From contig NZ_JAQQTF010000017.1 of NCBI RefSeq assembly GCF_028561275.1, positions 1 to 62,829 of the forward strand: a stretch of DNA of 62,829 nt. The letters run 5' to 3'. The notes beneath the pieces were generated by a model. It was not told where the DNA came from. It worked only from the letters and a program-made list of their open reading frames with translations, and did not search any database. Below are positions 45,549-52,801 of this stretch, in pieces (positions within the stretch are counted from its first letter, which is position 1; each line of letters starts with the position of its first letter). Origin of the DNA: Aureisphaera galaxeae (GTDB lineage: Bacteria; Bacteroidota; Bacteroidia; Flavobacteriales; Flavobacteriaceae). Made by a program: the position numbers and the translations under genes.

Positions 45549-45986
45549 CTAGGATACATGGTCTTGCCTCCAAACTAAAACGGCAACCAGCGAACCGAAA
45601 ACCATTGAAATTAGATGGGCCAATTTTGGCTGATTCATTTCTAGGCACATTGTGGTTATGTCTTTGCCTATATCGAATATCTCAATGAGTAATGCGATAA
45701 ATACCACTAATGTCGTACCAAGTATTTCATGCACCAATTTCTTACCCTTTCTTGTAATGAATAGATTAGTTGCCAATATACCCCATAGATAAGTGAGGAC
45801 GAACAAGCCATTATCTGTGGCTCTCTTTATAACATTACTAATCGTATCCTGGTCGGTAACGGCAAGGTAAATATCGAAGGCCACCAAAAAAATAAATAGT
45901 CCAATTAAAATTGCTTGTACGCGACGTACAAACTTAGGATGATTCTTCAGGTATGTATTCATCTGCCGTATCATATCGATCATCAT
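45549..45986 (-). CDS. 4-TM membrane protein, unknown function
   Basis: 145 residues with four hydrophobic helices (VRRVQAILIGLFIFLVAFD, FVLTYLWGILATNLFI, LGTTLVVFIALLIEIFDIG, ISMVFGSLVAVLVW). It shares the pattern of helix 2 (WG-[IV]-L-[AG]) and the C-terminal helix with the product of the next upstream gene, whose stop codon abuts its start (45986/45987). I recognise no family. The two probably form a pair produced from one transcript. Confidence 0.7.
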   Translation of the reverse strand: MMIDMIRQMNTYLKNHPKFVRRVQAILIGLFIFLVAFDIYLAVTDQDTISNVIKRATDNGLFVLTYLWGILATNLFITRKGKKLVHEILGTTLVVFIALLIEIFDIGKDITTMCLEMNQPKLAHLISMVFGSLVAVLVWRQDHVS

Positions 45987-46388
45987 TTAAAATGGAAAGG
46001 TTATTTTGTCTAAGTGAGCTTGTGACCAAAAGAAATGTCCATATGCCACTCCAGATATAAGGAGCAAAATTTGGTAACGGCGCTTGAGTACAAAGTTTTC
46101 ATCTTGCTTTTTACCTATTAATATTAAAATGATGCATAGGATGACTAGAATAATGGGTGGTAGATACCAGTTGTCTCCAAATACGGGATTCTTGGTTCCC
46201 AAGAAGAAGTGTCCACCAAGTACACCCCACGCGAAGGAGATAAAAAAGTATCGACTGTATGACCATATCTTTATAATGTGGTTAATGGTATCGTCTTTTA
46301 TTTTGTTGAAATACAGAATAACATTAAAACCAACTAGAAAGAAGATACTAGCAGCAACTACAATTTGAACTATTTTTTCAATACCCAT
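45987..46388 (-). CDS. 4-TM membrane protein, unknown function
   Basis: 133 residues from ATG 46388 (MGIEKIVQ); a GTG at 46409 would add seven residues. Four hydrophobic helices: IVQIVVAASIFFLVGFNVILYF, YFFISFAWGVLGGHFFLG, YLPPIILVILCIILILIG and ILLLISGVAYGHFFW. Helix 2 resembles helix 2 of the protein encoded immediately downstream, so the two may be diverged paralogues. No family recognised. Confidence 0.68.
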   Translation of the reverse strand: MGIEKIVQIVVAASIFFLVGFNVILYFNKIKDDTINHIIKIWSYSRYFFISFAWGVLGGHFFLGTKNPVFGDNWYLPPIILVILCIILILIGKKQDENFVLKRRYQILLLISGVAYGHFFWSQAHLDKITFPF

Positions 46389-46565
46389 AGATGTAAACGA
46401 TGAATACACAAAGAGAATTTCTAAAGGTAAATGTAGCGAAGGATTGCAGGAGACACAATACGTGTAATTACTTAATTTTTAATTGCTTATGAATTTGGGT
46501 TGGATTGTGAAGTTCGGGGTGCCCGATTAGGAGAAAGACGACGAGCTAGAATAGCACACTTCGAA

Positions 46566-47093
46566 CTACAACTTATCGCTAAAAATATTTTTGAGTTCTT
46601 CATCTGCTTCTTCTTTAAGCAGGTCACTAACTTCTGATTTCTTGTGAAGCCTAAGCGAAATGTAGATCATGAGGAATATGATGGGGAGTACTACAGGTAG
46701 TGAATACCAAAAGTCGAATTCGTCAATATACTTGGTGCTTCTATTCAGGACATCTACTAGTTGAAACAAAAACATGGTAAAAGGAACTAAAATGGCAAAA
46801 CGCCACCAATTCCGTGATGTGAAATACCAAATTCCAGTGATAATGATGAAAGTAATCTTGGTAGAAAGTGTATGGGCGAAGACTTTTACAGAACTAAAAT
46901 TTCCCGCTTTAATAGTGCCGAAAATAGTATCCCATTCGTCAGCACCAGATGGAGCGTACTTATAGACATAAAATAAGAAGGGTGTTAAAATCAAAATAAC
47001 CGATATTAACACCCCTAAATAAAATACGCGTTTCTTGTCTCTAGCCAAGATCTCCTTCTTCAATTTCGCTTTTGTCGATTTGTTGTTCGTCAC
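46566..47093 (-). CDS. 4-TM membrane protein, unknown function
   Basis: 175 residues from a GTG start. An N-terminal basic, cytoplasmic segment (NNKSTKAKLKKEILARDKKR), four helices (VFYLGVLISVILILTPFLFYVY, TKITFIIITGIWYFTS, FAILVPFTMFLFQLVDVL, LPVVLPIIFLMIYISL) and an acidic tail (KEEADEELKNIFSDKL). The first 53 bases overlap the end of the 42-residue lipoprotein gene in another frame; a TTG near that gene's stop is an alternative start. The overlap implies translational coupling with that gene. No family recognised. Confidence 0.68.
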   Translation of the reverse strand: MTNNKSTKAKLKKEILARDKKRVFYLGVLISVILILTPFLFYVYKYAPSGADEWDTIFGTIKAGNFSSVKVFAHTLSTKITFIIITGIWYFTSRNWWRFAILVPFTMFLFQLVDVLNRSTKYIDEFDFWYSLPVVLPIIFLMIYISLRLHKKSEVSDLLKEEADEELKNIFSDKL

Positions 47094-47169
47094 TCGTTAA
47101 GGATTCAGGTGTACAGCTAACGGTTAATACTAGGCCTGCAATAGCTAAAATAAATAATAATTTTTTCAT
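47041..47169 (-). CDS. 42-residue lipoprotein (short gene)
   Basis: ATG 47169 opens a 42-codon frame: MKKLLFILAIAGLVLTVSC, a signal peptide with a lipobox-like end, then a 24-residue acidic mature part (TPESLTSDEQQIDKSEIEEG, DLG). An exact -7 box, TAGCTTTG, lies 32 bases upstream of the ATG, and the basic n-region plus hydrophobic core are unmistakable, so I think it is a real gene. Its last 53 bases overlap the following 4-TM protein gene. Such tiny acidic lipoproteins in flavobacteria have no known role; a signalling peptide or a membrane-protein partner is possible. Confidence 0.7.
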   Translation of the reverse strand: MKKLLFILAIAGLVLTVSCTPESLTSDEQQIDKSEIEEGDLG

Positions 47170-47200
47170 GGGGATGAAGATTTAATTGTTAAACACCCCG

Positions 47201-47208
47201 CAAAGCTA
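47201..47208 (-). promoter_or_regulatory. -7 box TAGCTTTG for the 42-residue lipoprotein gene
   Basis: Exact TAnnTTTG match on the minus strand, 31 bases ahead of the ATG at 47169. No clear TTG at the usual spacing. Confidence 0.55.
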
Positions 47209-47268
47209 TGTTGAACTTTGTAAAATTCTAATAGCCAGAAAATTATATTTTAGCAGTAATTTTGTAAG

Positions 47269-47697
47269 TTATTTTCGTTCAAAGGTAAAAGAAATGCGAC
47301 GAACGACCCAATTTCCTACGGGAAAATACAATGCAAAGAATAATGACATACCCAATGCGAAGACGTGTTCACCGAACCATTTGTCCAGTATATTATTTGG
47401 ATAAATGTAGGAAGTGCCTAGGGCATATCCCCCAAATTCCAAGACCCCCATAGCAACCAAACCATAGGCGTATTGTGTAAAGAACGAATAGTCCTTGAGA
47501 AGGATAGAAATTGGGACCATATAGAGCACATAAACGGTAATAACTTGCCACCAAAAGGTGAACCTAGCGATGGCTAGTTCTTGGCCTACCCAATTCATGC
47601 CTAAACCCCAGAAAAAATAGAGCAATACGTAGATAATCCACTGTTTTCGAGGGGTGGCTTGGAGTTTTTCCAAGAAAGAATGCAGCATTTGGGCCAT
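47269..47697 (-). CDS. 4-TM membrane protein, unknown function
   Basis: 142 residues from ATG 47697 (MAQMLHSFLEKLQATPRK); an in-frame upstream start at 47718 would add seven residues. Helices: WIIYVLLYFFWGLGMNWVG, WWQVITVYVLYMVPISILL, YAYGLVAMGVLEFGGYALG and FALGMSLFFALYFPVG. No family recognised. It is encoded divergently from the LytTR regulator at 47830 with 132 bases between, a layout compatible with a regulator-membrane antagonist pair. Confidence 0.7.
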   Translation of the reverse strand: MAQMLHSFLEKLQATPRKQWIIYVLLYFFWGLGMNWVGQELAIARFTFWWQVITVYVLYMVPISILLKDYSFFTQYAYGLVAMGVLEFGGYALGTSYIYPNNILDKWFGEHVFALGMSLFFALYFPVGNWVVRRISFTFERK

Positions 47698-47829
47698 TTT
47701 AGAAGTAAGATACACCAATTTTTGAAATAGAAAACAACGACCATTCCGTATTTCATGTACGGTAAAACCGCATACGAAACCTTAAAAGAAATCGTAATTT
47801 GCTAGTTATTAAACACATCGAACAAACCA

Positions 47830-48600
47830 ATGACCTCTACCCAAGGTCGAAACCCTGCCGATATGGAATATCCCTACATCATCATCGACAACGATCCCCA
47901 AGCCATTGAAGCCATACATTTGTCCATGGAACAACAACACAGTTTTGCCTGTGTGGGTGTTACCAGCGACGAGGAAACAGGTATGGACCTCATTTTAGAA
48001 CGCCGACCCAGCATTGTTTTCCTGAATATTGAATTACCCGGAAAACGATCCAACAAGATATTGTTCAACCTTATGAACGAGGCCAGGAATTACTTGGATA
48101 CCCTGCCCGAGTTCGTAGTGTTGGCCAACACACCGGAATACGCCATAGACGGTATCCGGAACAACATTTTAGACTACATTTTGAAGCCCTTGGACCTACG
48201 AATCCTTCGTAGATGCCTATTGCGTTTTCAGAAACGAGCAGCAGACCAATTGGTAAACACGCTCTGTTTCAAATCGTATGGGGATTACAAGTTCATTCCG
48301 GCCCAAGATGTCCTCTATTTGAAAGCTGATAACAACACCACAGACATTGTCCTGTCCGGAGAAAAAGTAGTCCGGGCATTTAAGACACTGAAGGCATTTC
48401 AGGATGCTTTGCCTTCTAATTTTATGCGCATCCACAATAGCTATATTGTGAACATAGACCACATTTCCCGTATCCATTTCGGAAAGTCCAAATGTACCCT
48501 TAAAAACACTATGGATTGGGTGCCTTTTTCCAAATCATATCGAGGAAATGTGGAAATTATTCGGGATTCGCTCTCGAATAGGAGTTTAATGATCGTTTAA
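47830..48600 (+). CDS. LytTR regulator with degenerate receiver domain
   Basis: 256 residues from ATG 47830 (ATG 47863, residue 12, is an alternative). The receiver domain has lost its catalytic features: the phospho-acceptor Asp is replaced by Asn66 in IVFLNIELPG (compare IVFLDIEMPG), the acidic pair reads IIDND, and the switch Thr position reads VLANTPEYA; only the Lys in ILKPLD is retained. The C-terminal LytTR domain (about 150-250) looks intact (DVLYLKADNNTTDIVL, FMRIHNSYIVNIDHI). It should therefore be phosphorylation-independent. No adjacent histidine kinase belongs obviously to it. DNA binding is expected from the LytTR domain. Confidence 0.88.
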   Translation: MTSTQGRNPADMEYPYIIIDNDPQAIEAIHLSMEQQHSFACVGVTSDEETGMDLILERRPSIVFLNIELPGKRSNKILFNLMNEARNYLDTLPEFVVLANTPEYAIDGIRNNILDYILKPLDLRILRRCLLRFQKRAADQLVNTLCFKSYGDYKFIPAQDVLYLKADNNTTDIVLSGEKVVRAFKTLKAFQDALPSNFMRIHNSYIVNIDHISRIHFGKSKCTLKNTMDWVPFSKSYRGNVEIIRDSLSNRSLMIV

Positions 48601-48913
48601 GCGAGTTTTTCTATTACATCCATCCACTCGTATATGTAGTACGATTGCCATTGTCTGAATGGCATTCACAAGTTCGCATTATATATGTATACTAACTTTC
48701 TTAAAACCATCTTAATTTAGCATCATAATCAGGCCCGATTACGATCAAAATAAGCTTTTTTGATGTAATGTTTTTGCTCGAAACCTAGACTTCCAAGGGA
48801 TTTGTAAAGGTTGGTTTCGCGAGGACATTATAGAAATCCCAAAATCTATAGTCAAACTTAAGCACCCCGAACAGGGTGTAGAAAACTATGTTTCAATCCA
48901 AAAATAACAACTC
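48601..48913. other. 313-base intergenic region with inverted repeat
   Basis: No gene is seen. A perfect 7-bp inverted repeat, TGCCATT (48646-48652) / AATGGCA (48658-48664), has no T-run after it and may be an operator rather than a terminator. A near-consensus -7 box (TATGTTTC, about 48886) lies ahead of the repeat lipoprotein gene. Confidence 0.35.
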
Positions 48914-49306
48914 ATGAAAAATTTCAAATTCCTATCTACAATAATTGCCGCAACACTTTTATTGGTAGCTTGTGAAGCAGAAGAACTTAGCCTTGCAGAC
49001 GAAACCCCACAGAATCTAGAAACCCAAGACATTTTAGAAAACCCCATCCCAATTCCAACCGATGGTGAAGACGACCTTCCGGGGCAAGAAGGTAATTTAA
49101 CCGATGGAGAAGATGATCTACCGGGTCAAGATGGTAACTTGACCGATGGAGAAGATGACTTACCAGGTCAAAATGGTAATTTCAATGGTTCCGATGGTGA
49201 CACTGGAGATCAGGAGGACCCTACCGATGGTGAGGATGACATTCCAGACCCTGACGGCGATGACTTTACTGATGGAGAAGACGACCTGCCAGGACAGGGC
49301 GGATAA
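48914..49306 (+). CDS. Repeat lipoprotein with TDGEDDLPGQ units
   Basis: 130 residues. Signal peptide 1-19 (LLLVA-Cys20, lipobox). After a ~28-residue spacer the mature part contains TDGEDDLPGQ at residues 49, 63, 77 and 119, with a variant (TDGEDDIPDP) at 104; the first three form a perfect 14-residue (42-base) tandem, with the variable position E, D or N after PGQ. The final unit ends the protein as TDGEDDLPGQGG. The tail is strongly acidic and may bind Ca2+. A terminator follows at 49328-49362, then a TPR histidine kinase and response regulator. The unit layout resembles a multi-copy peptide precursor, but no processing site is recognised. Confidence 0.75.
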   Translation: MKNFKFLSTIIAATLLLVACEAEELSLADETPQNLETQDILENPIPIPTDGEDDLPGQEGNLTDGEDDLPGQDGNLTDGEDDLPGQNGNFNGSDGDTGDQEDPTDGEDDIPDPDGDDFTDGEDDLPGQGG

Positions 49307-49327
49307 TATATACAGACCTAATAACCC

Positions 49328-49362
49328 ACCCTTACATGGAATAACTGTGTAAGGGTTTTTTT
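49328..49362 (+). terminator. Terminator between repeat lipoprotein and TPR kinase
   Basis: 9-bp perfect stem ACCCTTACA (49328-49336) / TGTAAGGGT (49348-49356) with an 11-base loop and a T-run. The kinase start is 16 bases further on, so leaky read-through may set the relative expression of the two genes. Confidence 0.8.
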
Positions 49363-49377
49363 GTTTACAACAGAAAT

Positions 49378-51489
49378 ATGAATAGATTTATAGTGAAATT
49401 ACTCCTCAACATGAACCTTATTTGTGAAAAATTCCAATATCCTTTAGGAAGGGTTGCCATCTTTGGCCTAGTGCTCCTTTTCCTAGCCATTTCGGTATCA
49501 TGCGATGCGACTAAGAAATCCGATGATGAGATCATAGAATATGGGGATGTGGATGCCGATAGCACCTTCGTGTACATCTACAAGGCAAAGGAAAAAGGAT
49601 TGTCCAAAGACAGCGTAGTACAATCACTATCCAGGGCCGGATACTTTATTGATGGAATAGGAAACGATTCCCTTAAGGTGAAAGCACTGGTCGACTTAGG
49701 GATTGCTTGGTTCGGAGCAAGGGAACTGGATTCTTTTTACACTACCTCCAAGCGGTTGGATCTGTTTTCGCGAGATATTGGGGATTCTTTAGGGATTGCA
49801 AGGAGTTATTACAACTTTGGAAGTTACCACCTGAGAAGGCAACAGATGGACAGTGCTTATCAAAGTTTCTTTTTGGCCGAACGGTTGTATGCTAGGCTAA
49901 AGGATTATAAATGGGCCGGTAGAGCAGCCCTAACTATGGCCATCATACAAAAGAACATTAGAGACTATGTGGGTAGTGAGGCCAATTCCATACGAGCTAT
50001 TAATCATTTGGAAAAAGCAGATGATACTCAATATTTGGCATCGGCTAATAATAACTTAGGTTTAATTTCCAATGAATTGGGTAAATATGATGAGGCGATC
50101 GAATACCACACAATGGTATTGGAAAATAGAAGGGAATTAGGAAAGAATGCCTTGGTAGTAGGCTCTTTAAACAATATAGGATTGGTATATGCAAGTAAAG
50201 AAGATTATGCCGAAGCCATACGTTATTATAATAGTGCACTTTCCCATGATAGCATTATGAAATCCAAACCTAGTACCCAGGCCAGACTGTGGGATAATTT
50301 GGCCAGGGCCAAAGCACTATCTGGGCAAACTGAGGGTATACCAGATTTGTTTTATAATGCTCTTTCCATACGGGAGAAGGAGGGCGACAATCTAGGAGTT
50401 GCAACTAGTAATCTTCATCTAGCAGAATATTTTCTAAACACAGATTCAATCTCTAAGGCATATGACTATGCAAAAACGGCTTATGAAAAATCGAAACCCC
50501 TTAAATACAATAGGGGGGTGCTAGAGTCGCTAGATATTCTAGTGAAGACTGGAAGTACTGAAAATGCCTTGAAGTTTTCGAAGATACGGATCCATATCAT
50601 GGATAGCCTGCAGAACGAGGAAAGGGGATTTCGGGAGCAATTCGCTAGAATTCGCTATGAAACCGATAAGATTGAAAGCGAAAATATACGTGTAACCCGC
50701 CAAAAAAGACAGTTGACGATTCTACTATTGGCACTGGTTGCTTCTTTTTCTTTGGTGTATACCCTAATTCAACGAAGATCCAACCGAAAGGAATTACAAT
50801 TTCGTGAAGCCCAGCAGAAAGCCAATGAGGACATCTATAACCTCATGTTACAGCAGCAAGAGAAGTTGGAGGAAGGAAAACGCATGGAGAAGAACCGCAT
50901 TTCCGAGGAATTGCATGATGGTGTTTTGGGGCGTTTGTTTGGTACCCGACTTAATTTGGATAGTTTAAACGAAAGCCAAGATCAAGGCGTTATAGATAAG
51001 CGGGCAAATTATATTGATGAGCTCAAGAATATTGAAGATGAAATTAGACGCATTTCGCACAATTTGAGTACGAATGTGTTCGAGAAGGATGTCTTCTTCA
51101 TAGAGGTGATTGAAAACCTCATAGAAGATCAGTCGAAATTGGAACAACAGAATGGATTGCTGTATCATTTTAACAATGATCCCAAGATAAATTGGGAGAA
51201 AATGCCCAACGCCATTAAGGTGCATTTGTATAGGATCATTCAGGAAGGATTACAGAATATTAGAAAGCATGCCAAAGCAGGTAATGCCTGGATTAATTTT
51301 AAAAGAGAAGACCAGCAACTAGCGTTATCCATAGTGGACGATGGTCAGGGTTTTTCGGCAGGTGACAGGTTGAAAAAAGGGATTGGGATGAAGAACATCT
51401 CGTCTCGTGTAAAGCAGATTGGAGGGACTGTTAATTTTTCTAGCAAGAACAGAAAAGGGACAACAATATTGGTGAAAATTAAGATATAA
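49378..51489 (+). CDS. TPR sensor histidine kinase, NarL/HisKA_3 type
   Basis: 703 residues. Signal segment with lipobox-like AISVSC (Cys42; ATG 49411, residue 12, is an alternative start). A large extracytoplasmic TPR domain (about 75-400; GSLNNIGLVYASKEDYAEAIRYYN), a TM helix (about 446-465), then a coiled coil and the HisKA_3 motif ISEELHDGVLG with His513. The HATPase domain contains a GQGF G-box (VVDDGQGFS) near residue 651 and KGIGMKNI. Bacteroidota use this architecture to sense extracellular ligands. The LuxR-type regulator gene follows 95 bases later, and a repeat lipoprotein precedes it; the latter is a candidate ligand or partner. Confidence 0.9.
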   Translation: MNRFIVKLLLNMNLICEKFQYPLGRVAIFGLVLLFLAISVSCDATKKSDDEIIEYGDVDADSTFVYIYKAKEKGLSKDSVVQSLSRAGYFIDGIGNDSLKVKALVDLGIAWFGARELDSFYTTSKRLDLFSRDIGDSLGIARSYYNFGSYHLRRQQMDSAYQSFFLAERLYARLKDYKWAGRAALTMAIIQKNIRDYVGSEANSIRAINHLEKADDTQYLASANNNLGLISNELGKYDEAIEYHTMVLENRRELGKNALVVGSLNNIGLVYASKEDYAEAIRYYNSALSHDSIMKSKPSTQARLWDNLARAKALSGQTEGIPDLFYNALSIREKEGDNLGVATSNLHLAEYFLNTDSISKAYDYAKTAYEKSKPLKYNRGVLESLDILVKTGSTENALKFSKIRIHIMDSLQNEERGFREQFARIRYETDKIESENIRVTRQKRQLTILLLALVASFSLVYTLIQRRSNRKELQFREAQQKANEDIYNLMLQQQEKLEEGKRMEKNRISEELHDGVLGRLFGTRLNLDSLNESQDQGVIDKRANYIDELKNIEDEIRRISHNLSTNVFEKDVFFIEVIENLIEDQSKLEQQNGLLYHFNNDPKINWEKMPNAIKVHLYRIIQEGLQNIRKHAKAGNAWINFKREDQQLALSIVDDGQGFSAGDRLKKGIGMKNISSRVKQIGGTVNFSSKNRKGTTILVKIKI

Positions 51490-51584
51490 TTGTAAATTAG
51501 TAGCAAGAAACACCCCCTAATACATCAACTTTTCCCCGCAGAAAACTGGTTGTTAAACGCTTAGATGCATTAAATGTTTTTACA

Positions 51585-52256
51585 ATGAAAAGGAGGTTGA
51601 ATGTTTTAATGGTAGATGATCATCCAATGATCATAGAGGGCTATAAGAATACCTTATTGTCCAAGTACCAGGAAGATTTTTCCATTACGGTCGATATTGC
51701 CTCGGATTGCGATGAGGCACAAGACCTTATTAAGAAACGCGCCAAAACGAAACCATACGATTTGGCCATGATCGATATAAAAGTACCTGCTTCCAAAGAC
51801 GGTACCATAACTTCGGGTGTAGATATTGCTATTATGCTTAAGGAACATCATCCCAAAGCATACATCATGATACTTACCATGCATAATGAAGGGAACAGAA
51901 TTCATAATATCCTTCAGAATATAAACCCGGAAGGGTTTCTTATAAAGAGTGATTTGTCCTCCCGCGAATTTGCACGTGCTTTTGAAGACGTTATAGATGG
52001 AAAGACCTATTACAGTGCTACGGTAAATAATCATTTTAGAAAAACCATTTCAAATAACTTCTCACTGGACCAAAAGAACCTTCAAATACTCTATCATATT
52101 TCTAGAGGGGTGCGTACCAAGAACCTGAGTAACTATATTAATCTGTCTCTCAGTGCAATAGAGAAGCGAAAGAACTACATTAAAGAGCTGTTTGATATGA
52201 AAACTGCCAACGATGAGCAGTTAATTGAAGAAGCCCGAAAGAGAGGGTTTGTTTAA
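51585..52256 (+). CDS. LuxR/NarL-type response regulator
   Basis: 223 residues. Receiver domain with acidic DD pair at 11-12 (LMVDDHPMIIEGY), phospho-acceptor Asp64 in LAMIDIKVP, switch Thr in MILTMHNEG and Lys in GFLIKSDLSS. The C-terminal helix-turn-helix (about 160-223, LYHISRGVRTKNLSNYINLSLSAIEKRKNYI) resembles GerE/LuxR output domains, but ends early and lacks part of the last helix. It is the evident partner of the preceding histidine kinase. Confidence 0.88.
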   Translation: MKRRLNVLMVDDHPMIIEGYKNTLLSKYQEDFSITVDIASDCDEAQDLIKKRAKTKPYDLAMIDIKVPASKDGTITSGVDIAIMLKEHHPKAYIMILTMHNEGNRIHNILQNINPEGFLIKSDLSSREFARAFEDVIDGKTYYSATVNNHFRKTISNNFSLDQKNLQILYHISRGVRTKNLSNYINLSLSAIEKRKNYIKELFDMKTANDEQLIEEARKRGFV

Positions 52257-52287
52257 TGGTTATCAGTGATTTAGCGAACAAAAAGTT

Positions 52288-52316
52288 AAAAAATACGGTT
52301 TTGCCGTATTTTTTTT
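52288..52316 (+). terminator. Terminator after the response regulator
   Basis: 11-bp stem AAAAAATACGG/CCGTATTTTTT with loop TTTTG. Confidence 0.85.
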
Positions 52317-52451
52317 GTGACCATCCTAGAAGCTTATGTTCTTGATTCTAAATAATTTTATCCTAAGTTTATTGAAATTCTGGAGTAAAAGTTGCAACTG
52401 TTAACTGAGTTTTTAGCGATACTGGTTAAACTAAAGATGTAAACTTTTTGT

Positions 52452-52518
52452 AAAAAGTAAAAAGATCTTGAAAATCAAGATTAGGGGAAATCTTCTCAAG
52501 GTCTTTTACTTTTTTTTT
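52452..52518. other. Extended nested hairpin ahead of the adhesin gene
   Basis: Outer arms 52452-52471 and 52496-52518 pair over about 17 bp (one bulge and one wobble), enclosing AAGATT (52477-52482) / AATCTT (52489-52494) with loop AGGGGA. A T-run follows on the plus strand. It is either a second terminator or a structured leader for the adhesin, 284 bases downstream. In the rest of 52257-52801 (545 bases) I see no gene. Confidence 0.5.
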
Positions 52519-52801
52519 AGTCTCGTTTAAGTTTGTGAGTATTTTCTTAAGCTTATTAGTAGGGCAATTCGTATTCCATTTTTAATAGATCCCCCTTTTA
52601 TCAACCATTGTAGTGAACTTTGTTGAATAACCAACCCCTTGTTTATTCTACGTTAAGTTGGATCGAAAGGTCCGCACAATTGTAGCCCCACCCCTTATCC
52701 CTCTACAGTTGGATCCCCTTACATTATTATTTTGAACCTGAAGGTGAATAACCTTTGGGACAGACGATTTGTGAAGATACATTAACTTATTCTATAAGCT
52801 T

